Of a DNA stretch of 54,258 nt, positions 7,530 to 16,348 are shown one piece after another. Numbering within the stretch: position 1 is the first letter of the stretch; every line of letters starts with the position of its first letter. This DNA comes from Candidatus Nitrosopelagicus sp. (GTDB lineage Archaea > Thermoproteota > Nitrososphaeria > Nitrososphaerales > Nitrosopumilaceae). The notes under the pieces are model-generated. The model saw only the letters and a program-made list of their open reading frames with translations, ran no database searches and was not told the DNA's origin. Location: contig JAOJYB010000007.1 of NCBI GenBank assembly GCA_028242535.1, positions 1 through 54,258 of the forward strand. The letters are read 5' to 3'. The position numbers and the translations under genes are program-made.

Positions 7530-8612
7530 TTATATCTCAACATGAGAAGTAGATAATACACATTTTTTACATACAGGATGCTTCCAAAATTCTCCTTTTT
7601 TATGAATATCTCTAAAAAATTCCATTTCTTTACTTTTCCAAGTTTCTTCTATTGTTTTTATTATTAATTTTGACTTTAATGACTTATCTAGTAACCCTAT
7701 ATTATCGACATTAGAAAATTCTACTCCAGTCTTAGTTTTTAATTGTGAAACAGGTATCTCTGCTCCAAAGAATGTACAACATGGTAAAACACTCCCATCA
7801 TATCTTAAAGTTAGATGTTGGAAAGGCTGAGCACATCGAAAATTTGAGTCTAATCCTTTTTTCTTTAATTCTTCATCTGATAATTTACCATATCCATTCA
7901 TCATTCCAACAAGATCTTGTATTCCTATAGAGTCTGCTTTATCTTCCCAAAATTTTACAAAATCATCTAACTCATGTTGATTAGTTTCATTTTTAACAAA
8001 ATTAACTCTTAATGTTGGCAATGCATCTCCTAATTCATTTCGAATTTCAATAAATCTCAAAACTTTTTTAATTACATCATCAAAATTTCCACCAGTTCTA
8101 ATTTTTTCATATGTTTCTTTTGTAAATGCATCAAGAGAAACTTGTAGTCTAAATAATCCAGAATTTATTAAATCTCTAGCAACATCATCTGTTAACAACG
8201 AACCATTTGTGCTAAAATAGATATCAAGAATTCCTGCATCTCTTGCATATTTAATAAATTTAATAATATCTTTTCGTATCAATGGTTCATTGATATAATT
8301 CAATCTTATTGATTTGAGACCTTTTGATATACCTTCATCAATTACTTCTTTAAAGACTTCAAAATCAAACCATGTTTTCTGTCCTTTATTCTCAGTAGAT
8401 TCTGCATTCCATGTACACATAGGACAAGTAAAATTACATGAATAATTTAATTCGAAATCAATTTGTATTGGAAAATTTGTTACTTCTTCTAGCGCGGTAG
8501 CTTTTGCCCATTGATCTCTATATTCATCATATTTTTGAGCATCTACAGAATTTCGTATTAATTCACTAGAATTGACCCTAGTTTTCACAGTAGTGACTTC
8601 TGTTTTTTCCAA
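7530..8612 (-). CDS. Radical SAM/SPASM domain protein
   Basis: The 360-residue protein has the radical SAM motif C59-x3-C63-x2-C66 in NYSCNFTCPMCTW, which binds the SAM-coordinating [4Fe-4S] cluster. A C-terminal SPASM-like Cys set (RCAQPF, VLPCCTFFG, HPVCKKCVLS) should hold one or two auxiliary clusters. Related enzymes in glycan and lipid clusters perform dehydrogenation, epimerisation or C-C chemistry on sugars or side chains. Neighbours give no exact substrate; it is convergent with the ACP operon and follows a GT2 gene on the same strand. The start is TTG at 8612, with a TATA-like box at 8636-8644. Confidence 0.87.
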   Translation of the reverse strand: MEKTEVTTVKTRVNSSELIRNSVDAQKYDEYRDQWAKATALEEVTNFPIQIDFELNYSCNFTCPMCTWNAESTENKGQKTWFDFEVFKEVIDEGISKGLKSIRLNYINEPLIRKDIIKFIKYARDAGILDIYFSTNGSLLTDDVARDLINSGLFRLQVSLDAFTKETYEKIRTGGNFDDVIKKVLRFIEIRNELGDALPTLRVNFVKNETNQHELDDFVKFWEDKADSIGIQDLVGMMNGYGKLSDEELKKKGLDSNFRCAQPFQHLTLRYDGSVLPCCTFFGAEIPVSQLKTKTGVEFSNVDNIGLLDKSLKSKLIIKTIEETWKSKEMEFFRDIHKKGEFWKHPVCKKCVLSTSHVEI

Positions 8613-8635
8613 TATACTGTATTAATTTTATTGTG

Positions 8636-8644
8636 TTATAAAAA
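8636..8644 (-). promoter_or_regulatory. TATA-like box of the radical SAM/SPASM gene
   Basis: TTATAAAAA on the plus strand (TTTTTATAA on the coding strand) is centred 28 bases upstream of the TTG start at 8612. This supports that start and separates the gene from the upstream GT2 gene. Confidence 0.45.
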
Positions 8645-8649
8645 TTAGA

Positions 8650-9699
8650 TTAATGAATTATCAATCTGCATAACTTTGATAGAGATTTAAGTATAAAATT
8701 AAAAGGGATTTTGTTTTTTAGATTTGTCCCAGTAGGTAAAATTACTTCATTTTTAAAATTTAAAATTATTATTTTATCATTAACAGTTCTTTTTTGTTGA
8801 ATTTCTATATATCGAGAATGAATTTTTCTAAAATTTTTTAATATGTTTAAGGAAGCCTTAATTTTTTCAGTGAATATGCCATTCTTCAAATAAAAAAAAC
8901 TAACAGCAATATCTACCAGTATTAATGAAGGTAAAAATTTTAAAATAGTACTTCGTGAATAATGTGTAAACAAACAGTACAATCTATTTCGTTCTAATAA
9001 AAAGAATTTAAAATTACTCCACTTGAAACTAAATCCTTCAGAAGGATGGAATACTATTGAGGTTGGAACATAGTATGAACGAATACCTTGCATTCTAGCT
9101 CTCCAACAAATATCTAAATCATCATGATAAGCAAAAAGAAATGAATCAAAAAGATCTAATTCTGTAAGAATTTTTTTTGATGTAAACAAACAGGTTCCAG
9201 ACGCATAATCAATTATTTCTATTTTATTAAATTGATTTTCATCCTTATCACCTTTATTTCTGGAATACCCAAAACCAAATAATTGAATCATATTTCCGGT
9301 GCTTTGTATAATTGATTCATTATCAATAGTTAGAAACTTTGGCTGATAAATTCCATCACCAAATTTTTGATATCCAAGAAGTAATTCATCTATCCAATTT
9401 GGATCAACAATTGTATCGGGATTTAGAATTATTACAAATTTACCTTTAGAACTTCTAATTCCAACATTATTTCCTTCGCAATAACCTAGATTTTTTTCAT
9501 TTTCTATAAGATTGATTGATGGAAATTTTTCTTTACATTCAACATGACTTTGAACCTTTGAGTTATTATCAACAACAATAATTTCATAATTTTTATAATT
9601 ACTTTGACATATAGAATTTATACATTCTTCAAGTAATTTACCTGCATTGTAATTTAAGATAATTATACTTACTAAAGGATGTTCAACATTTTGTTCCAA
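8650..9699 (-). CDS. Glycosyltransferase family 2 protein (rhamnosyltransferase-like)
   Basis: The GT-A fold signature is clear: VSIIILNYNAGKLLEEC at the N-terminus, IIVVDNNS, ENEKNLGYCEGNNVGI, and the ILNPDTIVDPNWIDEL segment carrying the D-x-D-like metal site. SGTCLFTSKK and FAYHDDLDICWRARMQG form the acceptor and catalytic-base region. This pattern (N-P-D and DDLDxxWR) is that of rhamnosyl- and related GT2 transferases of surface polysaccharides. A basic C-terminal tail with a hydrophobic stretch (about 252-275) may contact the membrane. The start is TTG at 9699. RmlA and RmlB nearby could provide a dTDP-deoxysugar donor (inference). Confidence 0.88.
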   Translation of the reverse strand: MEQNVEHPLVSIIILNYNAGKLLEECINSICQSNYKNYEIIVVDNNSKVQSHVECKEKFPSINLIENEKNLGYCEGNNVGIRSSKGKFVIILNPDTIVDPNWIDELLLGYQKFGDGIYQPKFLTIDNESIIQSTGNMIQLFGFGYSRNKGDKDENQFNKIEIIDYASGTCLFTSKKILTELDLFDSFLFAYHDDLDICWRARMQGIRSYYVPTSIVFHPSEGFSFKWSNFKFFLLERNRLYCLFTHYSRSTILKFLPSLILVDIAVSFFYLKNGIFTEKIKASLNILKNFRKIHSRYIEIQQKRTVNDKIIILNFKNEVILPTGTNLKNKIPFNFILKSLSKLCRLIIH

Positions 9700-9720
9700 T
9701 TTGATAAATCCTTAATGAGG

Positions 9721-9729
9721 TATAATATA
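9721..9729 (-). promoter_or_regulatory. TATA-like box of the GT2 gene
   Basis: TATAATATA is centred 26 bases before the TTG start at 9699. This supports a leaderless transcript beginning at that codon. Confidence 0.5.
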
Positions 9730-9811
9730 TTGAAGACGCATAAAACATACTAGCAATAATGTTAAATTATTAATTATAACATATTATGTCGTATTATAGT
9801 TGATATAATGT

Positions 9812-10513
9812 ATGGCAAATAAAACAAGAAAAATTGTTTATAATTCAAGGAGCATAGGTGGAATTTTGAGTAAATTTGCAACTAATTTTCAATTCAAACT
9901 TTTGTATTTTTACAAAGATAAAAAAATTGTAGACTTGATCAAACAAATAAAAAAAGAAGTAGATTTTGCATTTTATCCGTATGAAGCTTTCATGATTTAT
10001 TCAATTGTTAATACGCAAACAACCATGGAAGGTAATTTGGCAGAAGTAGGTGTTTACCAAGGGGGCTCAGCAAAATTAATTTGTGAAGCAAAAAAGGAGA
10101 AAAATTTGTATCTGTTTGATACATTCATAGGACTTCCAGAAGTAACAAATGATGACACACATTTTGGTGAAAAACATTGGCATGATAATGAATTTAATAA
10201 TACAAGTGTAGAATCTGTTAAGAAACTTTTAAGCAAATATGAAAATGTTCATGTCATAAAAGGAGAGTTTCCTGAATCAGGAAAAGAAATAATTGAGAAA
10301 AGTTTTTGTTTTGTACATCTAGATGTTGATTTGTACAAGAGTACAATTGATGCACTAAAATTTTTCTTTCCAAAAATGGTTCAAGGTGGAATAATTTTAA
10401 TACATGATTTTCATTCAGATGGAATTCAAAAAGCATTTGAAGAATTTAAAAATGAAAACCAAATACAACTAATAGAATTAACTGGATCACAAGCTATGAT
10501 AATAAAAAATTAG
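9812..10513 (+). CDS. TylF/MycF family O-methyltransferase
   Basis: The 233-residue protein has the TylF signature: GNLAEVGVYQGGSAKLI (SAM motif I), YLFDTFIGLPEV, and FCFVHLDVDLYKSTIDALKFFFPKM followed by GGIILIHDF, whose Asp residues bind Mg2+ in MycF/TylF. Founding members methylate sugar hydroxyls on macrolides; homologues in polysaccharide loci methylate sugar hydroxyls. This is the third methyltransferase in the locus and the second type with a likely sugar target. It is a single gene on the plus strand, with its own TATA-like stretch near 9779-9788, and converges on rmlA. Confidence 0.85.
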   Translation: MANKTRKIVYNSRSIGGILSKFATNFQFKLLYFYKDKKIVDLIKQIKKEVDFAFYPYEAFMIYSIVNTQTTMEGNLAEVGVYQGGSAKLICEAKKEKNLYLFDTFIGLPEVTNDDTHFGEKHWHDNEFNNTSVESVKKLLSKYENVHVIKGEFPESGKEIIEKSFCFVHLDVDLYKSTIDALKFFFPKMVQGGIILIHDFHSDGIQKAFEEFKNENQIQLIELTGSQAMIIKN

Positions 10514-10514
10514 A

Positions 10515-11582
10515 TTAAAGGTATATTTTTGTTCCTTCACCAAGCAAAAAGATCTTTTCATCAGTTGACTTATCAGATTGGATAATTTTTGAATTGTTTG
10601 AGATTATACTATCACGAATTTTTGATATAGAATCTATTTCACAATTTTCCATAATAATTGAATTTTCAATATTTCCTTGATTAATTATAGAGTTGTTACC
10701 TATGCTAGTGTTAGGTCCAATAATAACTCCTGAATTAATTTTACAATTTTCGCCAATTATTACAGGTCCTTGAATAGTTACATTTTGATCTATAACAGAA
10801 TTTTTTCCAGATAACACTTTACCAGAAATTTTACTATTTTCGTGTTTTTTACCATAGAAATATTCAGGTATATTTTTAATTATTTCTCCATTAGCGTGTA
10901 TAATATCATGTGGAGTGCCAGTATCCTTCCAATAATCAGTTATTATTTCAAAACTTAGATTATCATTTTGATTCAACAATATATCCAATGCATCAGTAAT
11001 TTCTAATTCATTTCGCCATGATGGTTTAAGATTTTCTATTATTGAGAATATTTTTGGTGTTAGCAAATAGATTCCAGTAACTGCAAGGTTTGATTTTGGT
11101 TTTTTTGGTTTTTCAGTAATTTTCGTAATTTTTTTATTTTCTACATCTGCAATGCCAAAACTTGAAGGATTATCAACCTCACAAAGTAACAATGTTGCAT
11201 CAAAATTTGATTTTTGAAAATTTTCTACAAAGTCTGAAATTGAACGTTGAATAATATTATCACCAAGAAAGACCAAAAATTTTTCATTATTGATAAAATT
11301 CTTACACAAATTTATAGCATGTGCAATTCCTTTTGGTTCATCTTGTTCAATATACGTAATATTTATTCCAAATTTTTCTCCATTTCCATAATATTCCTTA
11401 ACTTTGTTAGAACCTAAACCACCAATAATTATAGCTATATCAGTAATTCCAGTTTCTCGTATGGACTCTATACAATATTCGGACATAGGTTTGTTAGCTA
11501 TTGGTAGAAGCTGTTTTGGTCCAGTATGAGTTAAAGGTCTTAATCTTGTACCGTGACCACCGTGAAGAATTATTCCTTTCAT
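10515..11582 (-). CDS. rmlA: Glucose-1-phosphate thymidylyltransferase, long archaeal type
   Basis: The N-terminus MKGIILHGGHGTRLRPLTHTGPKQLLP is the sugar-nucleotidyltransferase signature, and FLGDNI (about 103-108) holds the metal-binding Asp. At 355 residues it is longer than bacterial RmlA (about 290), with a C-terminal left-handed beta-helix of hexapeptide rungs (IDQNVTIQGPVIIGENCKI...). This architecture is common in archaeal and long-type RmlA. The reaction is dTTP + glucose-1-P to dTDP-glucose + PPi. It lies 26 bases downstream of rmlB on the same strand. No rmlC/rmlD pair is present, so the end sugar may not be rhamnose. Confidence 0.9.
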   Translation of the reverse strand: MKGIILHGGHGTRLRPLTHTGPKQLLPIANKPMSEYCIESIRETGITDIAIIIGGLGSNKVKEYYGNGEKFGINITYIEQDEPKGIAHAINLCKNFINNEKFLVFLGDNIIQRSISDFVENFQKSNFDATLLLCEVDNPSSFGIADVENKKITKITEKPKKPKSNLAVTGIYLLTPKIFSIIENLKPSWRNELEITDALDILLNQNDNLSFEIITDYWKDTGTPHDIIHANGEIIKNIPEYFYGKKHENSKISGKVLSGKNSVIDQNVTIQGPVIIGENCKINSGVIIGPNTSIGNNSIINQGNIENSIIMENCEIDSISKIRDSIISNNSKIIQSDKSTDEKIFLLGEGTKIYL

Positions 11583-11608
11583 TTTCTATAATACCATAAT
11601 TTTTTGAA

Positions 11609-12598
11609 TTAATTAGAATTTTTCCATGGTGTTGATTCTAAAGCTTTTGTAATATTATTCAAGATTGCAGGGTTTTGCAGATACCATTCAATTGTATTTT
11701 TCAAACCATTTTCAAAATCAGATTTAACTTTCCAGCCAAGATTGTTTATAGTTTTACTAGAGTCCATACTATATCTAAGATCATGTCCAGGTCTATCTTC
11801 AACGAACTCTATTAAATCATCAGATTTACCCATTAATTCAAGAATTTTTTTTATGACAGTCAAATTATCAATTTCATTATTACCGGATATATTATAAGAT
11901 TCTCCAGATTTACCTTTTTCAAGTGCAAGATATACTGCATCACAATGATCATCAACAAAAATCCAATCTCGTATATTTGAGCCAAGTCCATAAACTGGAA
12001 TTTTTTTATTATTATGAGCTAAAACAATAGTTTTTGGAATTAATTTTTCAAGAAATTGTCGTGGGCCATAGTTATTTGTACATCTGGTAATAACAACATC
12101 AGAACCATATGTAATTGAATATGAATTAATTAAAAGTTCAGCGGCAGCCTTTGTTGCAGCATATGGACTAGACGGATTAAATTTTGAATTTTCAATTGCA
12201 GTTCCTGTAGATAAGCTTCCAAATACCTCATCGGTTGATATTTGAATCATTCTTTTATTTTGTTTAGTAATTATATCCAGTAAAGTAAATGCTCCACGTA
12301 TATTTGAAACAAGAAATGGATTTGCATCACTTATGCTTCTATCCACAAATGATTCAGCAGCAAAATTAATCACAGCATCACATTTTTTAATTTGTTCTTC
12401 CATGAATTTTTTATTTGTTATATTACCTTTAATGAACTCATATTTTTTTGAATTTTCAATTTCAGATAAATTTCTATGATCTGCACCATATAATTCAGCA
12501 TCAATATTTACTATTTCAAAATCTTTAGAATTTTTTAATAATTTAAGAATAAAATTACTACCAATAAATCCTAGACCACCTGTAACAAGTAATTTCAT
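11609..12598 (-). CDS. rmlB: dTDP-glucose 4,6-dehydratase
   Basis: The 329-residue SDR enzyme has GGLGFIGSNF at the N-terminus, the active-site STDEVFG segment with the Asp-Glu pair specific to dTDP-glucose 4,6-dehydratases, and YAATKAAAE with the YxxxK catalytic pair. RCTNNYGPRQF and the RDWIFVDDHCDA substrate-binding segment are also typical of RmlB. The product is dTDP-4-keto-6-deoxyglucose, made from the RmlA product encoded next door. A TATA-like box near 12618-12628 precedes the ATG at 12598. The divergent cupin gene probably acts on the keto-sugar product. Confidence 0.93.
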   Translation of the reverse strand: MKLLVTGGLGFIGSNFILKLLKNSKDFEIVNIDAELYGADHRNLSEIENSKKYEFIKGNITNKKFMEEQIKKCDAVINFAAESFVDRSISDANPFLVSNIRGAFTLLDIITKQNKRMIQISTDEVFGSLSTGTAIENSKFNPSSPYAATKAAAELLINSYSITYGSDVVITRCTNNYGPRQFLEKLIPKTIVLAHNNKKIPVYGLGSNIRDWIFVDDHCDAVYLALEKGKSGESYNISGNNEIDNLTVIKKILELMGKSDDLIEFVEDRPGHDLRYSMDSSKTINNLGWKVKSDFENGLKNTIEWYLQNPAILNNITKALESTPWKNSN

Positions 12599-12700
12599 AG
12601 TTGGATGAATTATTCAATCTTAATAAAACATTAGATGTAATTATAACATTAGTAGTTATTAGTACAAACTTTTATTGCAAAATAATATGTTCTAAACATA

Positions 12701-13162
12701 TTGAAAAGAGATGAATATGCTATAGATCTTGAGTTACATCAAACAAGAGATATTCAAGATAAACATGTTAATGGAGAATTAACTGTGGTATGGAGAGACT
12801 GGGATAAAATTATCAAGAATGAACCAAAAATGATCTATGTTAGCTCTGTGAATTCAGGAGAAAGAAAAGGTCCACACGTTCATACAAAAAGAAATAGTTA
12901 CTTTGTGTGTATTGAAGGGAAAGTAGTTTTTATTTTAAAAGATAAAAATGGAAAATATATTGAAATTCAGTCTAGCCATGACAAACCAGTAATGGTTTTT
13001 GTTCCGAAAAATATTCCTTCAGCTCATGTAAATATTTCAAATAGTAGTTCAAGAGTTCTTGCTTTAGCAGATATAGCTTGGCGACCAGATGATAATGAAA
13101 TGGAGAACGTGACATTTGATGATTATGACTGGGAAAAATTGAATAGTGCTGAGAGTTCATAG
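12701..13162 (+). CDS. Cupin protein, probable dTDP-4-keto-sugar isomerase/epimerase
   Basis: The 153-residue single cupin domain has GPHVHTKRNSYFVCIEGKV as cupin motif 1 (two His) and PSAHVNISN as motif 2. WxcM/FdtA-type 3,4-ketoisomerases and RmlC-type 3,5-epimerases share this size and fold and act on dTDP-4-keto-6-deoxyglucose. The gene is divergent from rmlB, whose product would be the substrate, which fits either role. RmlC enzymes are normally longer (about 180) and I cannot identify their His/Asp dyad with certainty, so the exact reaction is open. The start is TTG at 12701. Confidence 0.62.
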   Translation: MKRDEYAIDLELHQTRDIQDKHVNGELTVVWRDWDKIIKNEPKMIYVSSVNSGERKGPHVHTKRNSYFVCIEGKVVFILKDKNGKYIEIQSSHDKPVMVFVPKNIPSAHVNISNSSSRVLALADIAWRPDDNEMENVTFDDYDWEKLNSAESS

Positions 13163-13200
13163 TGATATATTAATACGCAAAATTAAAAATTAATAAATTA

Positions 13201-14856
13201 TTGAGTAAATTAGAAAAAACAGTTAGTGTAACAAATAGACGAACAATTCTTGGATTAATTTCTATCATAACAGTCGGATTAAGTATAAGAATTTTTTATT
13301 TTCCTAACGAGATACCGATTGTAACAGATGGATATTTTAATTTTGTTTATGCTATGAAAACATTAGTTGACGGAAGTTTACCTGTAGGATATATAGTCAC
13401 AAATTCAGGTTGGTCAAACTTTCTAAGTTTTCTATTCATGTTTTCAGATAGGACAGAACCATTACATTTAATGAATATTCAGAGAGTGTCAACAATTATT
13501 ATTTCATCATTAACTGTTATACCAACATTTTATCTATTGAAAAAATTTGTAGATACAAAGTGGGCGTTATTTGGAAGTTTTATGATAATTGTAGAGCCAA
13601 GATTATTATTAATTTCACTAGAGGGATTAAACTATACGCTTTTCTTTTTTATATTTATTTCATCAATAGTTTTATTCTTAAAGAAAACCAATCTAGGATT
13701 TTTTCTTAGTTTCATATGTATCGCACTTTTAGCATTAGTACGCTATGAAGGAATTTTACTAATAATTCCTTTCTCAATATTATATTTTATAGAATATAGA
13801 GATAGAAGATCTTTATACAAATTTTTTGGTATGCTTGGAATTTTAATTTTAATTTTAGTACCTGTTGGAATTCTTCGTGGCGAAGCAACACAAGAATATT
13901 GTATTGATTATATTTTTGGTACGGTTTGTGGTCAGGATGGAGTAATTAATAATTTTCTTGCAGGTCCAAAATTTGTATATACACATATCATAATGAATGA
14001 GCAACTTTCCGAAACAGTTACTTCCAAAATGGGTGATTCAGAAGGTGAATTTCACAGAGAAAAATATGGTGAGGGTGGATTAAATCTTGGTAATGCTCTA
14101 GAGGAAAGTTTTAGTAGATTATTGAAATTTATAGGAATTTCTATGATTCCATTTTTTGGATTCTTTATTTTATTAAATTTTTTAACCCGAATCAAAAATT
14201 TTGATAGAAAAATAAATTTTGATATGAAAGTAATTTTAGTTTCTTCAGGAATAATGTTATTACCTGCACTTTATGCATACACTAGAGGAATTGACGAGAT
14301 TAGATATGTTCTAGTATTATTACCATTATTTTGTATTTTTTCTATATTATGGAGTAAGAGAATTCATGAAAAAATTTCAAAGAATCATATAATGTTTATT
14401 TTATTAATATTGATTATATTTTCTTCAATATTTTTTATTGAAATGAATAAACGAGATTATGTACATGATATGAAATCATTTGTTGTGTCAAAAGAGATAG
14501 TCAAAGTCACAGGTATTACTAATTCGTTTGATCAGGGAGGATATATCAAAATAGCAATGATTTTCAATAATTGGCCACAGTTACCAGATTCAGGTATAGA
14601 TGGGAAGGTAAAACACGAATTTGAGAAAATCCCAATTAAAGAATTTAAGAGTATTGAAGAATTAATAATTAAATCCAGAGACAAAGGATTAGAGTTTATT
14701 GTAGTTGATGAAAATACAGAATTGTTCAGAGATTTAAGAGAGAGTTCAAAAGAGTATGTTTATCTAGAAAAAATTTTTAGTTATGATGAAACTGAAAGAA
14801 ATAATGAATTTAGTATATTCAAAATAAATCATAAATTGTTTGATTTAAGAACTTAA
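13201..14856 (+). CDS. Polytopic GT-C-type glycosyltransferase (family 39/ArnT-like)
   Basis: The 551-residue protein has about ten predicted membrane helices between residues 17 and 410, followed by a soluble C-terminal domain (about 415-551). The first extracytoplasmic loop contains an acidic site (IVTDGYFNFVYAM), and RYEGILL follows a later helix, as in GT-C enzymes that use polyprenyl-phosphate-sugar donors outside the membrane (PMT/ArnT/GT39 group). It may add a sugar to the lipid-linked or protein-linked glycan on the outer face. I could not identify an STT3 WWDYG motif, so I do not call it AglB. The start is TTG at 13201. Confidence 0.62.
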   Translation: MSKLEKTVSVTNRRTILGLISIITVGLSIRIFYFPNEIPIVTDGYFNFVYAMKTLVDGSLPVGYIVTNSGWSNFLSFLFMFSDRTEPLHLMNIQRVSTIIISSLTVIPTFYLLKKFVDTKWALFGSFMIIVEPRLLLISLEGLNYTLFFFIFISSIVLFLKKTNLGFFLSFICIALLALVRYEGILLIIPFSILYFIEYRDRRSLYKFFGMLGILILILVPVGILRGEATQEYCIDYIFGTVCGQDGVINNFLAGPKFVYTHIIMNEQLSETVTSKMGDSEGEFHREKYGEGGLNLGNALEESFSRLLKFIGISMIPFFGFFILLNFLTRIKNFDRKINFDMKVILVSSGIMLLPALYAYTRGIDEIRYVLVLLPLFCIFSILWSKRIHEKISKNHIMFILLILIIFSSIFFIEMNKRDYVHDMKSFVVSKEIVKVTGITNSFDQGGYIKIAMIFNNWPQLPDSGIDGKVKHEFEKIPIKEFKSIEELIIKSRDKGLEFIVVDENTELFRDLRESSKEYVYLEKIFSYDETERNNEFSIFKINHKLFDLRT

Positions 14857-14876
14857 TTACGCAGATGTTGAAAATA

Positions 14877-14884
14877 ATTTAAAT
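14877..14884 (+). promoter_or_regulatory. TATA-like box of the sulfotransferase
   Basis: ATTTAAAT is centred about 25 bases before the ATG at 14905, in the short gap after the membrane glycosyltransferase. It suggests separate transcription from the upstream gene. Confidence 0.45.
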
Positions 14885-14904
14885 GAATTATAATTTTAGA
14901 TATT

Positions 14905-15732
14905 ATGAATAAAAATAAGATAAGAGGATATTATCATAGGTATTTCAAACGAGGAGTTTCAGGAATCACTGCATCATCAAGAGTACTTCCAGATTTCATT
15001 ATAATTGGTACTGTGAGAAGTGGTTCCACTTCATTATATTACAATATTTGTGAACATCCATCTGTATTAGAGGCAGCATATGATGAGATAGGATATTTTG
15101 ATAGTAATTATCACTTAGGTGAGAATTGGTATAGATCAATGTTTCCAACACAAAAAATGATGAATAAGATAAGAGAAGACACAGGATATTCAATTACAGG
15201 AGAAGATACTCCATTTTATTTTTGGAAAAAAGAAGTTGCAGAGAGAATTTTATCAGATATGCCAGAAACAAAGTTAATTGTCATTCTTCGAAACCCAGTT
15301 GACAGAGCGTATTCAAATTATAATTTAGCCGTAAGAGAAAATAATGAAAAATTAACATTTGAAGAAGCAATTGGAGAAGAAATAGAGTTTTTATCAAAAA
15401 ATTCATTTCGTGAAACAGTTGACCGTTTTAGATCATATTTAACAAAGGGCATGTATGTAAACCAGATCAAACCATGGCTTGATATTTTCTCTCGAGAACA
15501 ATTACATTTTTTATCAACAGAACAGATGAAAAATGAACCATGTGAAACATTGGATTTAGTTTTTAAATTTTTGTCTATTCCAAGTTATGACATTAAAAAT
15601 CTGCAGGAACGTAAATTAGCAAATTATAAACAAATGAATGAAAATACAAGAGAACAATTAATAAAATATTATAAGTCATATAATGAAGAATTTTTTAAAA
15701 TTATAAATCAAAAATTTGAATGGGACAAATAA
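14905..15732 (+). CDS. PAPS-dependent sulfotransferase (heparan N-sulfotransferase-like)
   Basis: The 275-residue protein shows both PAPS-binding motifs: the 5'-phosphosulfate loop DFIIIGTVRSGSTSLY (about 30-45) and the 3'-phosphate loop VILRNPVDRAYSNYN (about 126-140), with EDTPFYF between them as in HS N-deacetylase/sulfotransferase-like proteins. It transfers sulfate from PAPS to a sugar hydroxyl or amine. There is no signal peptide, so action on a cytoplasmic lipid-linked glycan is likely. Sulfated sugars are known from archaeal S-layer glycans. PAPS synthesis genes are not in this window. Confidence 0.88.
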   Translation: MNKNKIRGYYHRYFKRGVSGITASSRVLPDFIIIGTVRSGSTSLYYNICEHPSVLEAAYDEIGYFDSNYHLGENWYRSMFPTQKMMNKIREDTGYSITGEDTPFYFWKKEVAERILSDMPETKLIVILRNPVDRAYSNYNLAVRENNEKLTFEEAIGEEIEFLSKNSFRETVDRFRSYLTKGMYVNQIKPWLDIFSREQLHFLSTEQMKNEPCETLDLVFKFLSIPSYDIKNLQERKLANYKQMNENTREQLIKYYKSYNEEFFKIINQKFEWDK

Positions 15733-15750
15733 GAGATATTTTGGATAGAT

Positions 15751-16320
15751 TTATTTTACATATTCAGAAACACGTTTTTCAGAATCAGCAAATATTACTC
15801 CAACAGTTCTTAATAATGTGACATTATTTTGATTACAAAAATCAATTAGTGATTGTATGTAGACTTGAAAATTCTTAGGATCATCATTATTCCTTGACAT
15901 TGAAGAATATAGATCATCATGATCAAGCATCACAATTTTTTCATTACCTAATAAATTTGAAATTTCTTCAATATTCTTTACTCCAAGAGAACTTTCAATT
16001 TTTGGTACAGCTATGACATTTTTTGGTAAATAATTCAAATATTCTGTAAGATAATTTGCTGAATCAACATTAGAAATTGCAAAATATTTAATATTTGAAT
16101 AAGATTCCAGAATAGGTTTTATTTCATCCATGGAATATTTATTGTTAGGAGGTTTAGTCCTGTTTTTCGGTAAATCAATAAAGATATTATGATTTTTATG
16201 TTCATCAAGAATTTTTTTTAAAGTTTTAAGATCATCAATCCATGCTAGATTTATTCTAAAAATAACATCATCAGGTAAATTAACATCATAATTGGTAATA
16301 TTTTGAGATGCAATTAACAT
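15751..16320 (-). CDS. Small phosphoenolpyruvate-binding TIM-barrel-like protein (pyruvate kinase/HpcH type)
   Basis: This 189-residue protein is not a standard enzyme, but its motifs resemble the pyruvate kinase barrel: FRINLAW near the N-terminus (like R-x-N-x-S), IFIDLPKNRTKPP (like the D-x-x-G-P-x-I-R strand), AVPKIESSLGVKNIEEI (the K-I-E strand and loop) and IVMLDHDDLYSS in place of the A-R-G-D-L metal site. The B domain and C-terminal allosteric domain of pyruvate kinase are absent. CitE/HpcH aldolases are the alternative. It could supply or bind PEP/pyruvate for pyruvylated or nonulosonic sugars, but this is speculation. It is convergent with the sulfotransferase. Confidence 0.5.
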   Translation of the reverse strand: MLIASQNITNYDVNLPDDVIFRINLAWIDDLKTLKKILDEHKNHNIFIDLPKNRTKPPNNKYSMDEIKPILESYSNIKYFAISNVDSANYLTEYLNYLPKNVIAVPKIESSLGVKNIEEISNLLGNEKIVMLDHDDLYSSMSRNNDDPKNFQVYIQSLIDFCNQNNVTLLRTVGVIFADSEKRVSEYVK

Positions 16321-16348
16321 TTTTAGTTTTTTTCCATAGATGAATTAT

